NCBI RefSeq assembly: GCF_040436345.1
Contig: NC_133221.1
Location: forward strand, 31,385,589-31,449,588
DNA length: 64,000 nucleotides
Direction of reading: 5' to 3'
Source of the DNA: Pagrus major
Taxonomy: Eukaryota; Chordata; Actinopteri; Spariformes; Sparidae
Shown: piece by piece, positions 50,064 through 62,305 of the stretch
Position numbering within the stretch: the stretch's first letter is position 1
Layout: each line of letters opens with the position of its first letter
Notes under the pieces: model-generated
Told to the model about the DNA's origin: nothing
Database searches by the model: none
What the model saw: only the letters and a program-made list of their open reading frames with translations
Position numbers and translations under genes: made by a program

Positions 50064-53000
50064 TGGCGTGGAGTGTTGAGGATGAGTTCAGAAAGGAGTT
50101 GAGGTAGGAAGCTGCTCTGTAGTCTGGTGGTATGGCAGCAGATACCTCAGCAGGGTGAACACACTGTCAGTAGAATTTAGTCGGTGAGCCCACACAAAAC
50201 AAAAACAGCAAGAACCTCAACTCACATACAGTAACCATCTTATCTATTTAATTCATATCGTTGTAAAAAGGAAAACACGATGTTGATCTATGCTGTTATA
50301 TTGTGTAACTGGTGGTTTCACTTCCTATCTCTTTATATCACAGTCAAACAGCTCAGCAGCAGTTTGGTCAAAAGTAGGTCTAGACTCTTTCATAATTCCC
50401 TTTAAGGACACTTCTCTACCACCCACAACAGCACCTTAGCTAACACAGACTCACATAAACACAGAGCGGAGCTATAATTACACTGAGCTGTGTCCAGAGA
50501 TGGAAGCTAATCAGCTCTGTGCTCCCAGAATGAAAAGAAGGGATTAACAGAGGGGAAGCCCTGACAGTAGGAGTCAATCCGCACACAGACTCAAACCATG
50601 GCACAGGATTTTTAAATGTTGCACGCTAACACTTACTAACAAGCAACCAAAGTAATGGACAAATGGAATTTTTTTGAATAGATGATGGCACTCGAGGAAA
50701 AGTCAGGGGATCACTAGTACTGAAAGTCTCTAATGTTTTAATCTGAACCAACTGACTGACTGAGCAACACTGGCAGTCCTAGAGCTGCTGCCAGCATGGC
50801 TACAAAGTCTTTAAGTGGATTTACCCCAACCATTTTCTGTAACAGAATACTGAGTCAGCTGATTTAAATTCTGACCTGTAGAACAACAAATGTTTGATAT
50901 AACTGAACAACATTAGCTTTGTTACTGATCATGACCAGTAAGTCACCAAATCAGTGCCATTCAAATACTGACAGAAACTCTGTGCCACATTGCATAGCCT
51001 GCATAGTATATCCACTGAGCTTTTGAATGAGGCACTTCCGGCTGCACCCATAGAGCAGCCTTTTCTGAAAGTTGTGTTGACCTTACTATTAGCTTAAGCT
51101 TCTTAACAGTCTTGTTTAGAGGTTAAACCTTTCTGGTTGTTTGAAAAGAGTGCAGGGATTGCATGCACTGTTATAATACATATTAACAGAATAAAGAGTC
51201 ATGTTGAAGGGGAATTCTGATGTGTTAAACCTGGGCCCTACATTTACATGTTTTAGTGAGTGAATGTTTCATACTTACCAAACTTTTTGGAATTTGTCCA
51301 GAAGATCACATCAGCTGGGAGAACGGCTGCAATGGCTTCGTTTCTGTAATATACACTAAGAATAATAACTTAAGCCTGTCAGTGGCAAAAACAAGCACTT
51401 TTAGTGGATGTAACTTGGACAGTCGGAATTGCCCCAAAAGATTACATTGCCGCAATTACAGCCGCGTTGCGGCTGCCGGCTGAGGTGATCTACTGGAACG
51501 ATTCCAAAACAAAAGAAAAAAATGAATGAATGGATAAAGTCAGATGTCATATGTGCCGTTTCTTGGGTGAGGGTAGGCCTGGGCAATATAACTCAAAGGT
51601 CTATCACAATAGTGAAGTTTCATATCTGCCACATCCATAATTATTGATCATTTTTAATGACCTGTCCTTTTTTTTTTTTTTTTAAATCATTTTAGAAGAC
51701 CAGGCGACAAACACACAAATAAAATCACACAAATAAATTTTAAAAAAGTGTCTCTGGGCTTCGGTACCAGTGACCAGGACTTCAGTTTTGTCTTGATTAA
51801 GCTGTAGAAAAGTGTTAGTCATCCATAGCTTGATATCTAAAATACAGTTAAAAAAGAAGTCTATTGGTCCTGAGTCATCCAGAGACATATTATTAAGGGA
51901 TATGATAGGCTCTTTATAAGCCAGGACATATTCGCTATGTGCTTTCAAGTTCGTTTGCATAGTATCGTTTCGGTGTCGCACGCAGGGGGAGCTTATTGAA
52001 AGAAGGGAGGGGGAAATTCGCAGCCAGTCCATCATCGAGAAGACTGGCTATTTCTGTACAGTTATTATGGTTCTTAAAGCTTGTCACTGGATCAGATTCC
52101 CATAACATTACTAACGAACATTGATAACTTAAGCTTTTTCAGCAAAGTTACTTTTTCTGAGCAACTGAAGTTTTCTTTGTTTTGTTATCGTCATATTAAC
52201 AGTTATTAATCTTACAAGGCCAAAAATAAATTATTACCTCATGTCTCCTGCAAATAAGAAAAAACGTATTACAAATACATTGCATCTTTCTATCACCTGT
52301 CCAAAACAAATGCAAATGATAGCCAGATCAACATCTTTAGAAACAAGGTAGTGGCGCTCATGTGTTCATCTAATAAGGCTCCCAGGATCAACAATAAATG
52401 AAGGTTCCTTGTGGCTGCTTTAAAGCAGCCACTGCATTCATGAATTGATGAACAGCCACAGATTTATTCACCATATTTACTCATTAAGGTTTTCTAATAT
52501 TTTGACAGGATTACCCAGAAGATTAAGATCCACTAATCTCCTCTGGAGTGGAGATACAAAGGCAGCCCTTAATTTGCTACAAGATGATGTCCTGGTGGCG
52601 GATCCAGGCACCAAGTAAGACTCTGTTTCCTTCCTGTGTTGCTGTATTTTTGACTGTGAGGACTTTACTGTTGACCTGGGGTGCCCAAACGTTTTCCCTT
52701 GGAGGGCCAAAAATGTAACTTAATGGTGGACCACAGGCCAAAAACGGTATTACTATATTGTATTGTATAAGATGCAAAATGGTACTATATTGAAGCCCTG
52801 AGGGGCAAGTAAACAAACAAACAAACAAACAATTCTGGTGATCCATTTTCGAAATCTGATCTAAATTGTTTTCTCTCCTGTGTTAATGAGTTAAGAGGAG
52901 GTGAAGATGTTCTTGCCAGAATAATGTTAATTTTATTTTGATTTTTTTTTCACTTTTCACTTCCCACCTCTCTTCCATAGTAAAAGGATACCGAGTTGCA

Positions 53001-55330
53001 TTAATTGATTGACCTCCTGCACAGTGCCACTCAGCCCACTGTGCTCATATTATGAAAAATGAATGGATAGTATATATTCAATAGGGCTGGATATTAGCAA
53101 GGACTTCATGATATGATGATGTCATAATACATTGTGATATGATGCATATTGCGATATATTGCGATATCCCACATAGTTCACTGAAAATGTAAAAACTGAG
53201 CTGAAATACAAGTTGCTGTGTACGATCTGGGTAGTCTTAATACATCACATCACATTATATTGATGATTCAGCAGACAAATTGAATCAAAACAATTTAATT
53301 CAACATTTCCTGTCCAATTTATTACAATGGTATTGGCAAATTTGTACAGTTGCACACTGTGTTACCCAACACACTGATGTAGCTGGCATAAAAATGTAAG
53401 TGCACTCTTGCACTTTAACTGGACACACTGAAACAGTGGACACACTGAAACAGTGGACTGAAATTGAAAAGAAAACGTGAAAATAAAGTGCACAAAGTAT
53501 TCTTACTGTGTCCCTGAACACACTGTAAAGATTATATAAAAATAAAGTGCTTGTATTCATTTCTTGTGTCACTGTCTGAACAGTGAACACAGTGAACTGA
53601 AATGTAGACCAATGAAAATAAAGTGCATATACACAAGTACTTCTTATTGTCACTATGGGGTTAACCATATGCCTAAAGTCGGTGTTTTCAACTACACTAT
53701 AAGGGCACAAATCATTACAAAGAAAGTGCACCATCAACTTAGAGGCAGAGCAGAATGGGTCAGTAGCTGGGCCTGTTATTTAGCATGGCTAAATGCTCCA
53801 AAGGGAACACAACAGACATTTCTCTGTGTAGCTTGATGTTTCACTTGTGCTCACTCTGTTTGGTTTTGTGCCCCAGTTTAAAACACAGTAATGATCTGCC
53901 TCATCTTGGTTGTTTATTGTTATTTTTGTTGTCGGCTATTCACAGCCCGTTTAAAACATGAATCATTTCTTTCAAAATATCGATTTTTGGAGCTGGAAAT
54001 CGGTGCAGTATATTGTGAAAAGAAATATTGAAATATATATCGCCTTTTTGATTTTTTAGAACAGCCCTAACAGCCCAATACAAGAGTATTTTTACCTCAC
54101 AAGAAAAGCTTTTCAAATTATAATTAAAAACATTTTTTTTGGCTAAAAACATCTGCTGGGCTTAATTAAACCTTATGGTGGGCCAATTTTGGCCCGCAGG
54201 CCCAACCTTGGCCAGCCCTGCTTTAGACAATCCATGTATTCCAATGGTCTGAAGGGAAAGAGGGCGCTGATGTCTTTTCACAGAACTTTTGTATTTTGTA
54301 TCCAGAGGGCACTTGCTAACATCTGTGACATAATTCTCTCTTTTCTTTCAGATGCCACTACAGCAATGTTGCTTTTTCCTTATTGGCCAACATCTTGGCA
54401 CAGAAGGTGACTGGCTCAGACTTTGAGAGCTGGGTGTCTGACAACATTCTTCAGCGGCTCAGCATGGAGGACACTGGTTTCGACTTAACTCCTGCCATTC
54501 AGAAGCAGATGGCTGTCGGTGTGTACAGCAATGGTCAGCCTGCTCCCCTTTACAACCTCGGCTGGTACCGACCTGCAGGCCAGATGTATTCCACAGCAGC
54601 TGACATGGCCAAGCTTATGATGGCTCTTCTGGGTGGCTACGGCTGGACTCTGCTCCGCCAGGACACCCTCAACACCATGCTGACCCCAGTTTTCCGATGC
54701 CACAGCAGCTACTTCGCCAACTCCACCGGCACACCGTGGGAGATCAACCACAAGTTTGGCTATGATGTGGTGAGGAAGGACGGGGACCTGGACGGTTACG
54801 CAGCCACCCTCGCCCTGGTGCCAAGGCTCAAACTGGGACTGGTCATCCTGATGGCTGGGGTTCGTCCTGCAGACCAGGACCTTGTGAGCCAGGCCTACAG
54901 CTATCTTATCCCTGCAGTAGAGAATGCTTTCAGGGATGCTAAACGAACTCTTAGACCACCGCTCAACCCAACTCCTTATGTGGGCTTTTTCACTTACAGG
55001 AATATGACTTTCTATGAGATTAAGGTGGACTCAGATGGGGTGCTGGTCATGCAGCAGTTTGGACCACAGGTGGACACAAATGTGCCATCCAAGTACCGAA
55101 CTATTCGACTGGATTACCTGCAGGACAGGGTGTTCAGGGTGGTTTTTGAGAGCCCGTACCCCTGCAAGCTGAAGGTTAACAGTGCTTCAGTCTCACTGGA
55201 GGCACAGGACAGACAGCTTTTCAACTTTTTCCCCTTTAACAAGAAAGGTGTGTCGCCAGGGTTTGATTCCCCAGGACTCAACACTTACAGGGTGACAAGG
55301 ATAGCTGGCAGACCATACTTTACTTCATAA
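45286..55330 (+). CDS. lactbl1: Beta-lactamase-like protein 1 (serine beta-lactamase fold, 554 aa)
   Basis: Exons: 45286-45391, 48155-48258, 48351-48508, 48939-49150, 52509-52614, 54352-55330 (TAA). They total 1,665 nt, all in phase. The N-terminus is a signal anchor (TMLGMVVFFLLSVVMTCCFIW, residues 6-26), so the rest is probably extracytosolic. The body is the class-C beta-lactamase/PBP-like (LACTB-related) fold: the S-x-x-K motif is SLSK (126-129, in IASLSKIFP), and the Y-x-N motif is YSN (232-234, in KCHYSNVAFSLLAN). The third-motif position reads KDG (371-373, in RKDGDLDGY) where KTG or HxG is usual. A C-terminal beta-rich domain follows (from about 430). Length and layout fit vertebrate LACTBL1. 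The substrate is not known from sequence. Intron 5 carries a nested transposon. Confidence 0.9.
46455..46760 (-). mobile_element. LINE 3' fragment, same family as 21120-21955
   Basis: On the minus strand it contains gaacatcactggtaccatct, cagagcccaaagatactaaa and ctgctgccatctgacaacag, in the same order as the plus-strand copy at 21120-21955. The LLPSDNRYR codons occur only once here. It lies in lactbl1 intron 1. Confidence 0.8.
47636..47754. repeat. Foldback repeat with 39-bp arms
   Basis: Arm 47636-47674 (gatttttgagtctcattccc...) pairs inversely with 47716-47754 (...gggtctgagattcaaaaatc), with about seven mismatches. The loop is about 41 bp. It lies in lactbl1 intron 1. Confidence 0.8.
49975..50165 (-). 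mobile_element. LINE 3'-end fragment, same family as 21120-21955
   Basis: On the minus strand it contains ctgctgccataccaccagac, then gagttcaggact-like sequence and a tail gatttcgttgtacagccctg. A (CA)n tract (50028-50060) has grown inside it. It lies in lactbl1 intron 4. Confidence 0.75.
51690..52035 (-). mobile_element. L2-like LINE reverse-transcriptase fragment
   Basis: The minus-strand frame reads CILDIKLWMTNTFLQLNQDK followed by TEVLVTGTEAQR, a classic L2 block. It is preceded by DDSGPID. Truncated on both sides. It lies in lactbl1 intron 4. Confidence 0.85.
52676..54220. mobile_element. hAT-like DNA transposon, non-autonomous, carrying a nested element
   Basis: The left end ctggggtgcccaaacg...ggagggcca and the complement of the right end, cagggctggccaaggttggg...gggcc, are typical hAT-type ends. 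No transposase ORF is seen. The target duplication is not clear. It fills most of lactbl1 intron 5. Confidence 0.65.
53082..54070. mobile_element. Nested DNA element with TAGGGCTG ends
   Basis: It starts tagggctggatatt and ends agaacagcccta, inverted ends of a frequent fish element. The interior is AT-rich with gatatattgcgatatc phrases and repeated gaaaataaagtgca. It sits inside the element at 52676-54220, so it is younger. Confidence 0.65.
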
Positions 55331-55655
55331 AGACAGGAATTCAACGTAACTGGGGTGTTGTGTCAAGGACATTATATTATATTCTTATAATATTGTTATT
55401 CCATACCAATTGTATCATTTAGCCATGTCCAAATCTCCAAATGAATCAAGTCATCCTTCTGCTAAATAACTAGCACAAGCAAAGCAAAAAAGATATAATT
55501 GTAAAGGTTACTGTATAAATGTTTGCTAAGTCGTGACAATGTGTTAGTATTCCTCCTCAACCTTTAAGTGCCTACAGTGTGACCTAGAAAGAGGAAAATT
55601 ATGATTGACTGACTGAATTCCACCAGGGAAGCATGTGAACATGTTGTCTGTGCAC

Positions 55656-55671
55656 AATAAAGAGCAATAAA
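55656..55671 (+). terminator. lactbl1 polyadenylation signals
   Basis: Two AATAAA hexamers (55656-55661 and 55666-55671), about 330 bp after the stop codon. Confidence 0.7.
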
Positions 55672-56025
55672 GTTGCAGAATCATTTGCTAAACATTTTTC
55701 AAATTCTATAATAAGCATTTAAGTGTTTATTAGGCATTAAATAATTGTTTATTAAGTTCTACTTTTTGGTAGACATACAGTTAACACTGAGGTGACCAGA
55801 GGACATCCATTTAACAACCCAGCAATACATAACACTCATATAAACATGCAAGGAAGAAAACATCAGGAAACACCAATCAATATAATAATTAAAAACAAGT
55901 TAAATCAACTCAATGTCATTCTTCATCTTATAACAACAGGTGCTCTGATACTGCACTTGGGCTATAGTGCTTTGAGCTACAATGTTACATCCACATGCTG
56001 ACAATTTGTACTTTGTTCAAAGTGA

Positions 56026-56170
56026 TAAATGGCTAATGTTGGCTTGCTAACATGCTAATATAATGGTAAATATGGAAAACTTTACCTGCTAAACAATATA
56101 CATTGCCATGTGAGCATTTTAGCATGCTGATCTTAGCAATTAGCACTTCTGTCCCTAGAGCTCCTAGTGT
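56026..56170. repeat. Dispersed gctaacatgcta-type repeat
   Basis: Phrases such as ggcttgctaacatgctaata, agcattttagcatgctgatc and agcaattagca match the type at 27590-27740. Confidence 0.45.
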
Positions 56171-56482
56171 GTGTGTATGTAGAGCAGAGCTCCTGATGCA
56201 TCTCTCATGTAGCATTTCTTTGACTTTAGTTAGAAGTTAATTATTGTTGGATTTTTCCAAATAACTGATGCAATGAGTCACATCACCTGCAGCATTTGGC
56301 TGATTGTGAGCAGGTCGCAGTGACTCAGGAGTCCTCTGGACTGCCTCTAACTTCTCTCAAGCTGAGGAGCCTCTTTTAGAGCTAAATGAATCTGAATCAG
56401 CCAGTTAGAAGACACTTTTATGCCTCATTTCCACTGTGAAGTAAAGCTTGTCTTGACAAGAATGGACTTGCTTGGAATGGAC

Positions 56483-56548
56483 TTGCCAGTAGATAACCTT
56501 TGGTAACCTTGATCTGTGCATCTTAAACCTTTGGTTATCTACTGGCAA
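56483..56548. repeat. Perfect 16-bp inverted repeat
   Basis: ttgccagtagataacc (56483-56498) and ggttatctactggcaa (56533-56548) are exact inverted copies with a 34-bp loop. Probably the centre of a small foldback transposon. Confidence 0.8.
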
Positions 56549-57227
56549 AGGTTTTAGATAGCACCTGTCATTTAATATGATATATATGGTGGAGTAAAAC
56601 ACTGTAGAGACCGCTCCTCGTCTGTGCTCTGAAGTTCAGCAGGCTTTTGTCTCGCTGCCTTCAGCTTTTTCTGAAACAAAGTTTGTCGCCTTGCAGGAAC
56701 AGCTACATAATGAGAGTCAAGAATATCCTCCATTGTTTCAGTTTTTGAGTTTGTGTTGCATTGAGGATGATCATCCAAATAAGAATCCTGCAAATTCCAC
56801 TGGTTGCATGTGCGTTGCAGAACGGCTCAACTGCGGTTCTGCTCCGTGCTCCCTCGTCCGTCAACACCCACCGGCTGCGTTTTAAGTGCGGTAATTACAG
56901 AATCAGGTGCAATCGCAATTGTACATGTATGTGTTATAAACATAACGACAAACAGACAAAAGGTTAGTGTTCCTAACCGAAGGAGTAGAAGAAGGGTGGA
57001 CTTGGTTGAATAAAACTGCAACGGAAAAACATGAACTGAATTAACCGGATGTTTTAATGTTGTTTCAGTGTCTGACTTCCTGTCTCGATCGATCTGCTCT
57101 GTGCCTAATTCGGCTGAATTGATGCACTGTGCTCCGGCTTATCAACACTTCTTGGTTGTTCTTTAAGGCTGTTGAAGAGGCAAATGGAGGTGTAGCAGGC
57201 TACATACTGAAGGATCTGGGGAACAGC

Positions 57228-57475
57228 TAGACGTTCCGAAACACCTCCATTGCGAAACCCCCTTCATTCCAAAACACCCCCACTCCGACACACCGCTGTT
57301 CCGAATTCGACTTTCAAGTTCCAATTACTTCCCAATAGGGTTAGGGTTAGGGTCAGGGGTTCCCCAATAGCCTTTTCGGAATAGCAGGGTCTTTAGAAAA
57401 AATGGGAAACCACGCCATTACGAAGAATGGAAGTCTATTTTCGGAACAGTGGGGTTTCGGAAAGGCGGGGTGTAA
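57228..57475. repeat. Foldback element with telomere-like core
   Basis: The left half (ttccgaaacacctcc...ccgctgttccgaattcgac) is inversely related to the right half (gaagtctattttcggaacag...ggtttcggaaaggcgggg). Between them lies tagggttagggttagggtca (about 57337-57356), three TTAGGG-like units. Confidence 0.7.
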
Positions 57476-60400
57476 CCAAGGATCTGTGCATCTTAAATAA
57501 AACTGAGTACCTGCTACCAATTTTGAGGGAAGGCTGCATTTTCCAGGATTTAAATGGTGAAAAATAAAAGCACAAATCATAGGGATATAATAGGCAAGAC
57601 AGATACAGAAGAAGGCTACACCAAGGAGTCAAAAGCATCATCACGGCAGTGGCGCCTCGAGAAATTTTTCATAGGGGTGGCACACCAAAACCACTGCATT
57701 TCAGGAATTCTATTGCGCTGTTGTAGTATATAGGCAGTTGAAAACTATGGCAAAGAGTTAAGGAATTGTCTACTGATATATTTTGGTTTCTTATTTTACA
57801 TTTAATGTTACTAATTATCTGATGTGAATAGACTAATACTGGTGCAGTTAACATTTTGAGTTCCACAACAATCCTGTTTTAATGTGTTATGTATCTGTAT
57901 ATAAATGTGTTAGGCGATTCATTGTTTTTCAAATAGACTAGTTGTCCTTTTTTCAAAGAACACCAAGTCTCTCCTGTAGTGGAGTTAACACATTATTATG
58001 CCTACTCCTGATCACTCCTGCACAACTGATCTCTGTAGATTCCCCCAAAACCAAGAGGGAGCCACATCAGTAAAAATTGGGGGCGACTGATGTTTCTGCA
58101 CAATCGTTGTAGAAGATACGCTGTTCCAACTATCATGCAGCTATGACCAAAATCTTAAATGAGATCTACATCCTTCATGTAAAGTGAAAAGATCATGAAG
58201 TTTATCCATTGTTTGAGAGGTCTGAACTACTGGATGTGAACGATATGCTATTCTCATTGCCAGTGAAAGAATGTAACTCAGTACAACTACTTAAGTTAAA
58301 TTCTGAGATACTGCTATACTTCAGTATTCCGATCTTCTGCTACTTTATACTTCCACTCCACTAAATTTGAAAGCAAATATTTTACTTTTCTCCTATTATT
58401 GATGACTTTAGATACTAGTTACTTTGCAGATTGCATGCTCCATCAGAGCCCAGGTAGCATATTTAAATCAGTTTATTTTATCAACAATCAAATAAAACAA
58501 ACGAAAAATGATGAATATCAGATCTGACAATCGACCAGGCTGCTAGTCGATCAACACCTAGTTACAGCATATAGGCCAACATACATGTAAATATGATTTA
58601 CTACTTCTGATAGGACTAAGTAAGTACATTATTGCTAGAACTACTTTTGGTACTTGTATTCAATATCATTTAAGACTTTTACTTAAGTACTATTAGTAGG
58701 GGTGACTTTCATTTATTTTTTAATTTATTTATGTATTGATATTTTTACTTCTGATCAAGTAATTTTGGATAGGCTGCTGTATACAACACTGCTCATTAGA
58801 TAAAGGATGACCTAAAGAAGATTTAGGATTGCTTTCTTTAAGGACAACTGAGACTTCTCCAGCAGTAGCGACGGTAGATGGCCCTGGAGTTGCGATTAGT
58901 GGAAAGCAGTTGGTTTTCCAGAACTTGGGGGACATAAATTCATCTCGCTACAAGAGGACCTGGTCTCGTTGGTGGTTGGCTTGTTATTTATGTCTGGCTG
59001 TTTTAGCCGGGGTGCTAAAGTTAGCTGAAGCAGAGGCACTAACAGCTGGGCAAGGCCAGTCCTCTTTGATGATCTTGAAGGTTTGCAACAACAAAAACTG
59101 AAAAAGTAGTTGACCTCAATGATCGACCTATCATCCACTTCAAGATGAGACATGAGGAGCAGTGAGATGGTGAGTAAAGAAACAATAACCAGTAGCACCC
59201 TATAGCTTTCATACCTTGATATCAAGCTTTACAGCAGCAGCAGTGTGTGGCAGCTTCTGATTAGGAGCGGTTATGAGTGAGGAGGGAGCCATATTTAAAT
59301 GGACTGGCTTGTGGTGAGAATAGCTGTGACTGGTGTGAGACTGATTGGTAACCATAATTCAATGGGCAGGCTGTCAGCTGATTACAGCTGGGGCGTATGA
59401 CTTCCATGTCCTGCATGAACTAACGTTAAGCTTCATTTTAAGGTAAAGTCGTTACATAATGTTGCAGGCCCTAGTTACCTTGACAAGTACTTTAATAAAT
59501 TAAAAGAGGTTCATAGCAGCAATACCAGAGCTAGGGTAACTAGACGATCCAAGACTCATTGAATCACAACAATGAACATTATTAAAGTTGCACTAATCAA
59601 ATTGTATTATTTAAACTGTTGTTTGCAGCTATCGCCAACTCAGCAGCAACCCTCTTCAAAGCATTTTAGTGTCTTTCAGTTCATTGTTTTGCAACAGGCA
59701 ACTATATTGTTTTGGTTGAGTATCCACATTGTCTTTATCCTAGGGCCACTGTATCTTTAGTTGGTTGACTATGTCAGCCATGCTCTCACCTACTTCAAAT
59801 ACTACCATGTGGTTTAGCTGAGGGGTTGCAGCTGAGTAGAGCTTACAGGAGGACTCATCCGTAATGATTGTTACTTTGTTGATATCAACACTACATATAT
59901 TTGTAGTGTGTTAAAATAATTAATAATATAAACAGACATTTATCATATCAGCATGTTTATGTAATCTCTTTTTTAAATGAGTTGACCAAACAAATTTTCA
60001 TACTTTGATGAGTTTTTTGGTTATTTTATTCAAAAAAAAGAACCACAGCAGGAAGCTGAACTGTCTGTCTGACTGTGAGGCAACCAGAGCTTGATGTCAC
60101 ACATGAATATATAGCAACTGATTAAAACTGAAGTTTAGATTGACACAAACAACTTAAAAACAACAAAATAATTGTACAATATTGTACAGTTTGGACATTA
60201 CCATGCTTCAACAGGACTGCAGCCCATAGTTATACAAACAGACAGACAGATAACATATAGTTAGATACTTTATATCAGTGCTACAGTTTCTTTTTCCTGT
60301 GGGGGGCACTGTGATCACAGGCTTCAGTCATTCATTTATTAAATCACATTTTGCATTTCTGATGACAGTATCCTCCAAGTGAACTCCCTTTGACATGTGA

Positions 60401-61679
60401 AACTTTTTCTCTTACACCAAGTTGTTTTTTTTTTTTTTACATTAATTTGTTAAGGGATGGAGTTGTATTATCTAACCTGCTCAGCTGGTCAACATGTCAT
60501 CATTTTCATGTTTTTATTTATTTGTGCTCTATGTTGTTATTTAGTTTCTTTTCATGAATTGGTTGAACATAAAAGAATTAAGCTCTAAAGATCACAGAAT
60601 AACTAGTAAGGCAGGAACAACACTTCTAAGTAATGATAAATCAATATATTTAGTAATGGTCACATTCTGCGCATCAATTCATATTGACATGGTGCAGTTC
60701 ACCACCAGAGGGTGCCAAAGCACTTGCATAATGGGAATACTCATTCCCACATTCATTTCCTCAAAAGAGATTTTAAATAAACTAGCTGTGCCAGTTCAAA
60801 ATATACCTGGTCAGAACTGACCAATTGATTGTCCTCTGTATTCCTGCCTGCAGTGTTCTTGAGAACTGCTCATCCAAATGACTTCTCAATCATAAGATTA
60901 ACATTAAAACTCATATTTGATGCCTTCATATGCCAACATCTTTGACAGAGGACAAACCCCTACCCTCATTCCACATGGATCTCGGTATAATGTAGTCTTG
61001 TTGAGTGGGAGTAACAACTAATTGATCAATTATTCTTAAGACAATTTTTTGCAAAATGTTTTTGCAATATTTTATTCAGTCATCTAATCATCCTGTAATT
61101 TCCACATCACTGCTGTGTTGATATTTATCCTAACAAAAGACCCTCAGTGTCAGATATCTGTCGAGGAAAATACTGGACCTCAAATTCAAAAGAATTTATG
61201 TCATAGAAACCCTTGAAACCCTGGAGTTTCAGTAGTTTTATTTAAGTTCTTCACTTTAAAATTTGAAATGGTTATGACATGGATTTATTTAATACTGGAG
61301 TAATATGCTGGTAAAATTATCAGACAAATGTATTTATGCATCAGTGTGTGGTCAGGGAAAATAACTGAAACAATGTACAGATCTGTAATGTTAGTCCAGA
61401 CATCTTCTAAATCATACATGGCTTTAAAGTACACAGAAAATATAAAACTGCCAAATCACCCCGTTAGATAACAGAAGGTCTAACGTTACATTATCACAAC
61501 AGCAGCTGTGCAGAAAATATTTGAAAAGTGATGGGGACGATGACGAAACATTTAGAAAATTAATTTTAAGTGCCTTCTACTGTTCAGCATATTGATAATC
61601 CTGATAAATATTACACTTGTGTGAGGATGAAAAGTAAACTGGACAGAAATGTCTTGCTGTCTCTGCCGTCTTAAACAAA

Positions 61680-61800
61680 GCGCTCCGAGATGTTTTGCTT
61701 CAAGTGTTCGTGCAAAGAGGCTGGTACCGGTGTGATCAGCCACTTCCAGACTGCAGAGCTTACAGAGAACCACATTGTTGGGTCTCTGTCTAAAAAACAC
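61680..61800 (-). pseudogene. Possible BED-type zinc-finger transposase fragment
   Basis: The minus-strand reading NNVVLCKLCSLEVADHTG, then TSLFARTLEAKHLG has the C-x2-C spacing and a distal His like the BED finger of hAT transposases. Only this short block is seen. Weak. Confidence 0.3.
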
Positions 61801-62305
61801 TTGGATAAGACTGTTTAGCTGCAGTCTGTTCCCCAGGGAATCTCTGCTTTGACCAAGGCAACATTCCATTATTGTAATCAGTGACATCCCAGATGTAGTC
61901 ACCAACAGTTGTTGAATTTTTTCATTTTTGTTTCTTGAGAACCTCTCATCAAATCTACTTCACACTGTACACTACACTTCCTTGGGTCCTTAGCAGTACA
62001 CCAAAACAGTGTGAAGTAGGTCAGGTGAATGGTGTCTGGAAAGTGTTGGTCCACTTGATGATAATGACAATGTGTCACCAGGAAACACACTTCCTCTACA
62101 GGCTGTTATCAGAAAATGCAGCTCTGGGTGTTGGAAGCCTAAACTAAACTTTTGACACTTATCACTGCAATCTCCAAAGTGTAGAAACAAGTTGACTGAT
62201 TTTTGTTTGACTAATACAAATGGCTGGGATTTTGCTCTCACGACAAAAACTAAGGATATATGGATGCAAAACAGAGTGCAAAGTGAGACTGGCCTCTGCT
62301 AGTTG

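Larger units (their letters stand above)
49151..52508 (+). other. lactbl1 intron 4
   Basis: A 3.4-kb intron. It holds the LINE end at 49975-50165, a (CA)n tract and the L2 fragment at 51690-52035, plus a short gcctgggcaatataactca piece near 51575, which is the usual end of a fish DNA transposon. Otherwise nothing recognised. Confidence 0.5.
55672..62305. other. Intergenic between lactbl1 and trappc6b
   Basis: About 6.6 kb of AT-rich DNA with no convincing gene. It contains the repeats listed below. The ORFs 56572-56793 (-) and 58829-59101 (+) match nothing I know. The trappc6b 3' UTR must occupy part of the right end; its length is not clear. Confidence 0.5.

Noticed and set aside
54485-54751. 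Minus-strand ORF of 88 aa
   Set aside because: Antisense shadow of the last lactbl1 exon.
56572-56793. 73-aa minus-strand ORF (LFQKKLKAARQKPAEL)
   Set aside because: Not recognised; it lies among foldback elements and could be a transposon remnant, but nothing supports a functional gene.
58829-59101. 90-aa plus-strand ORF with a hydrophobic segment
   Set aside because: One Leu/Ala-rich stretch only; no homology recognised, no splice or promoter context, and an equally long ORF lies on the other strand.
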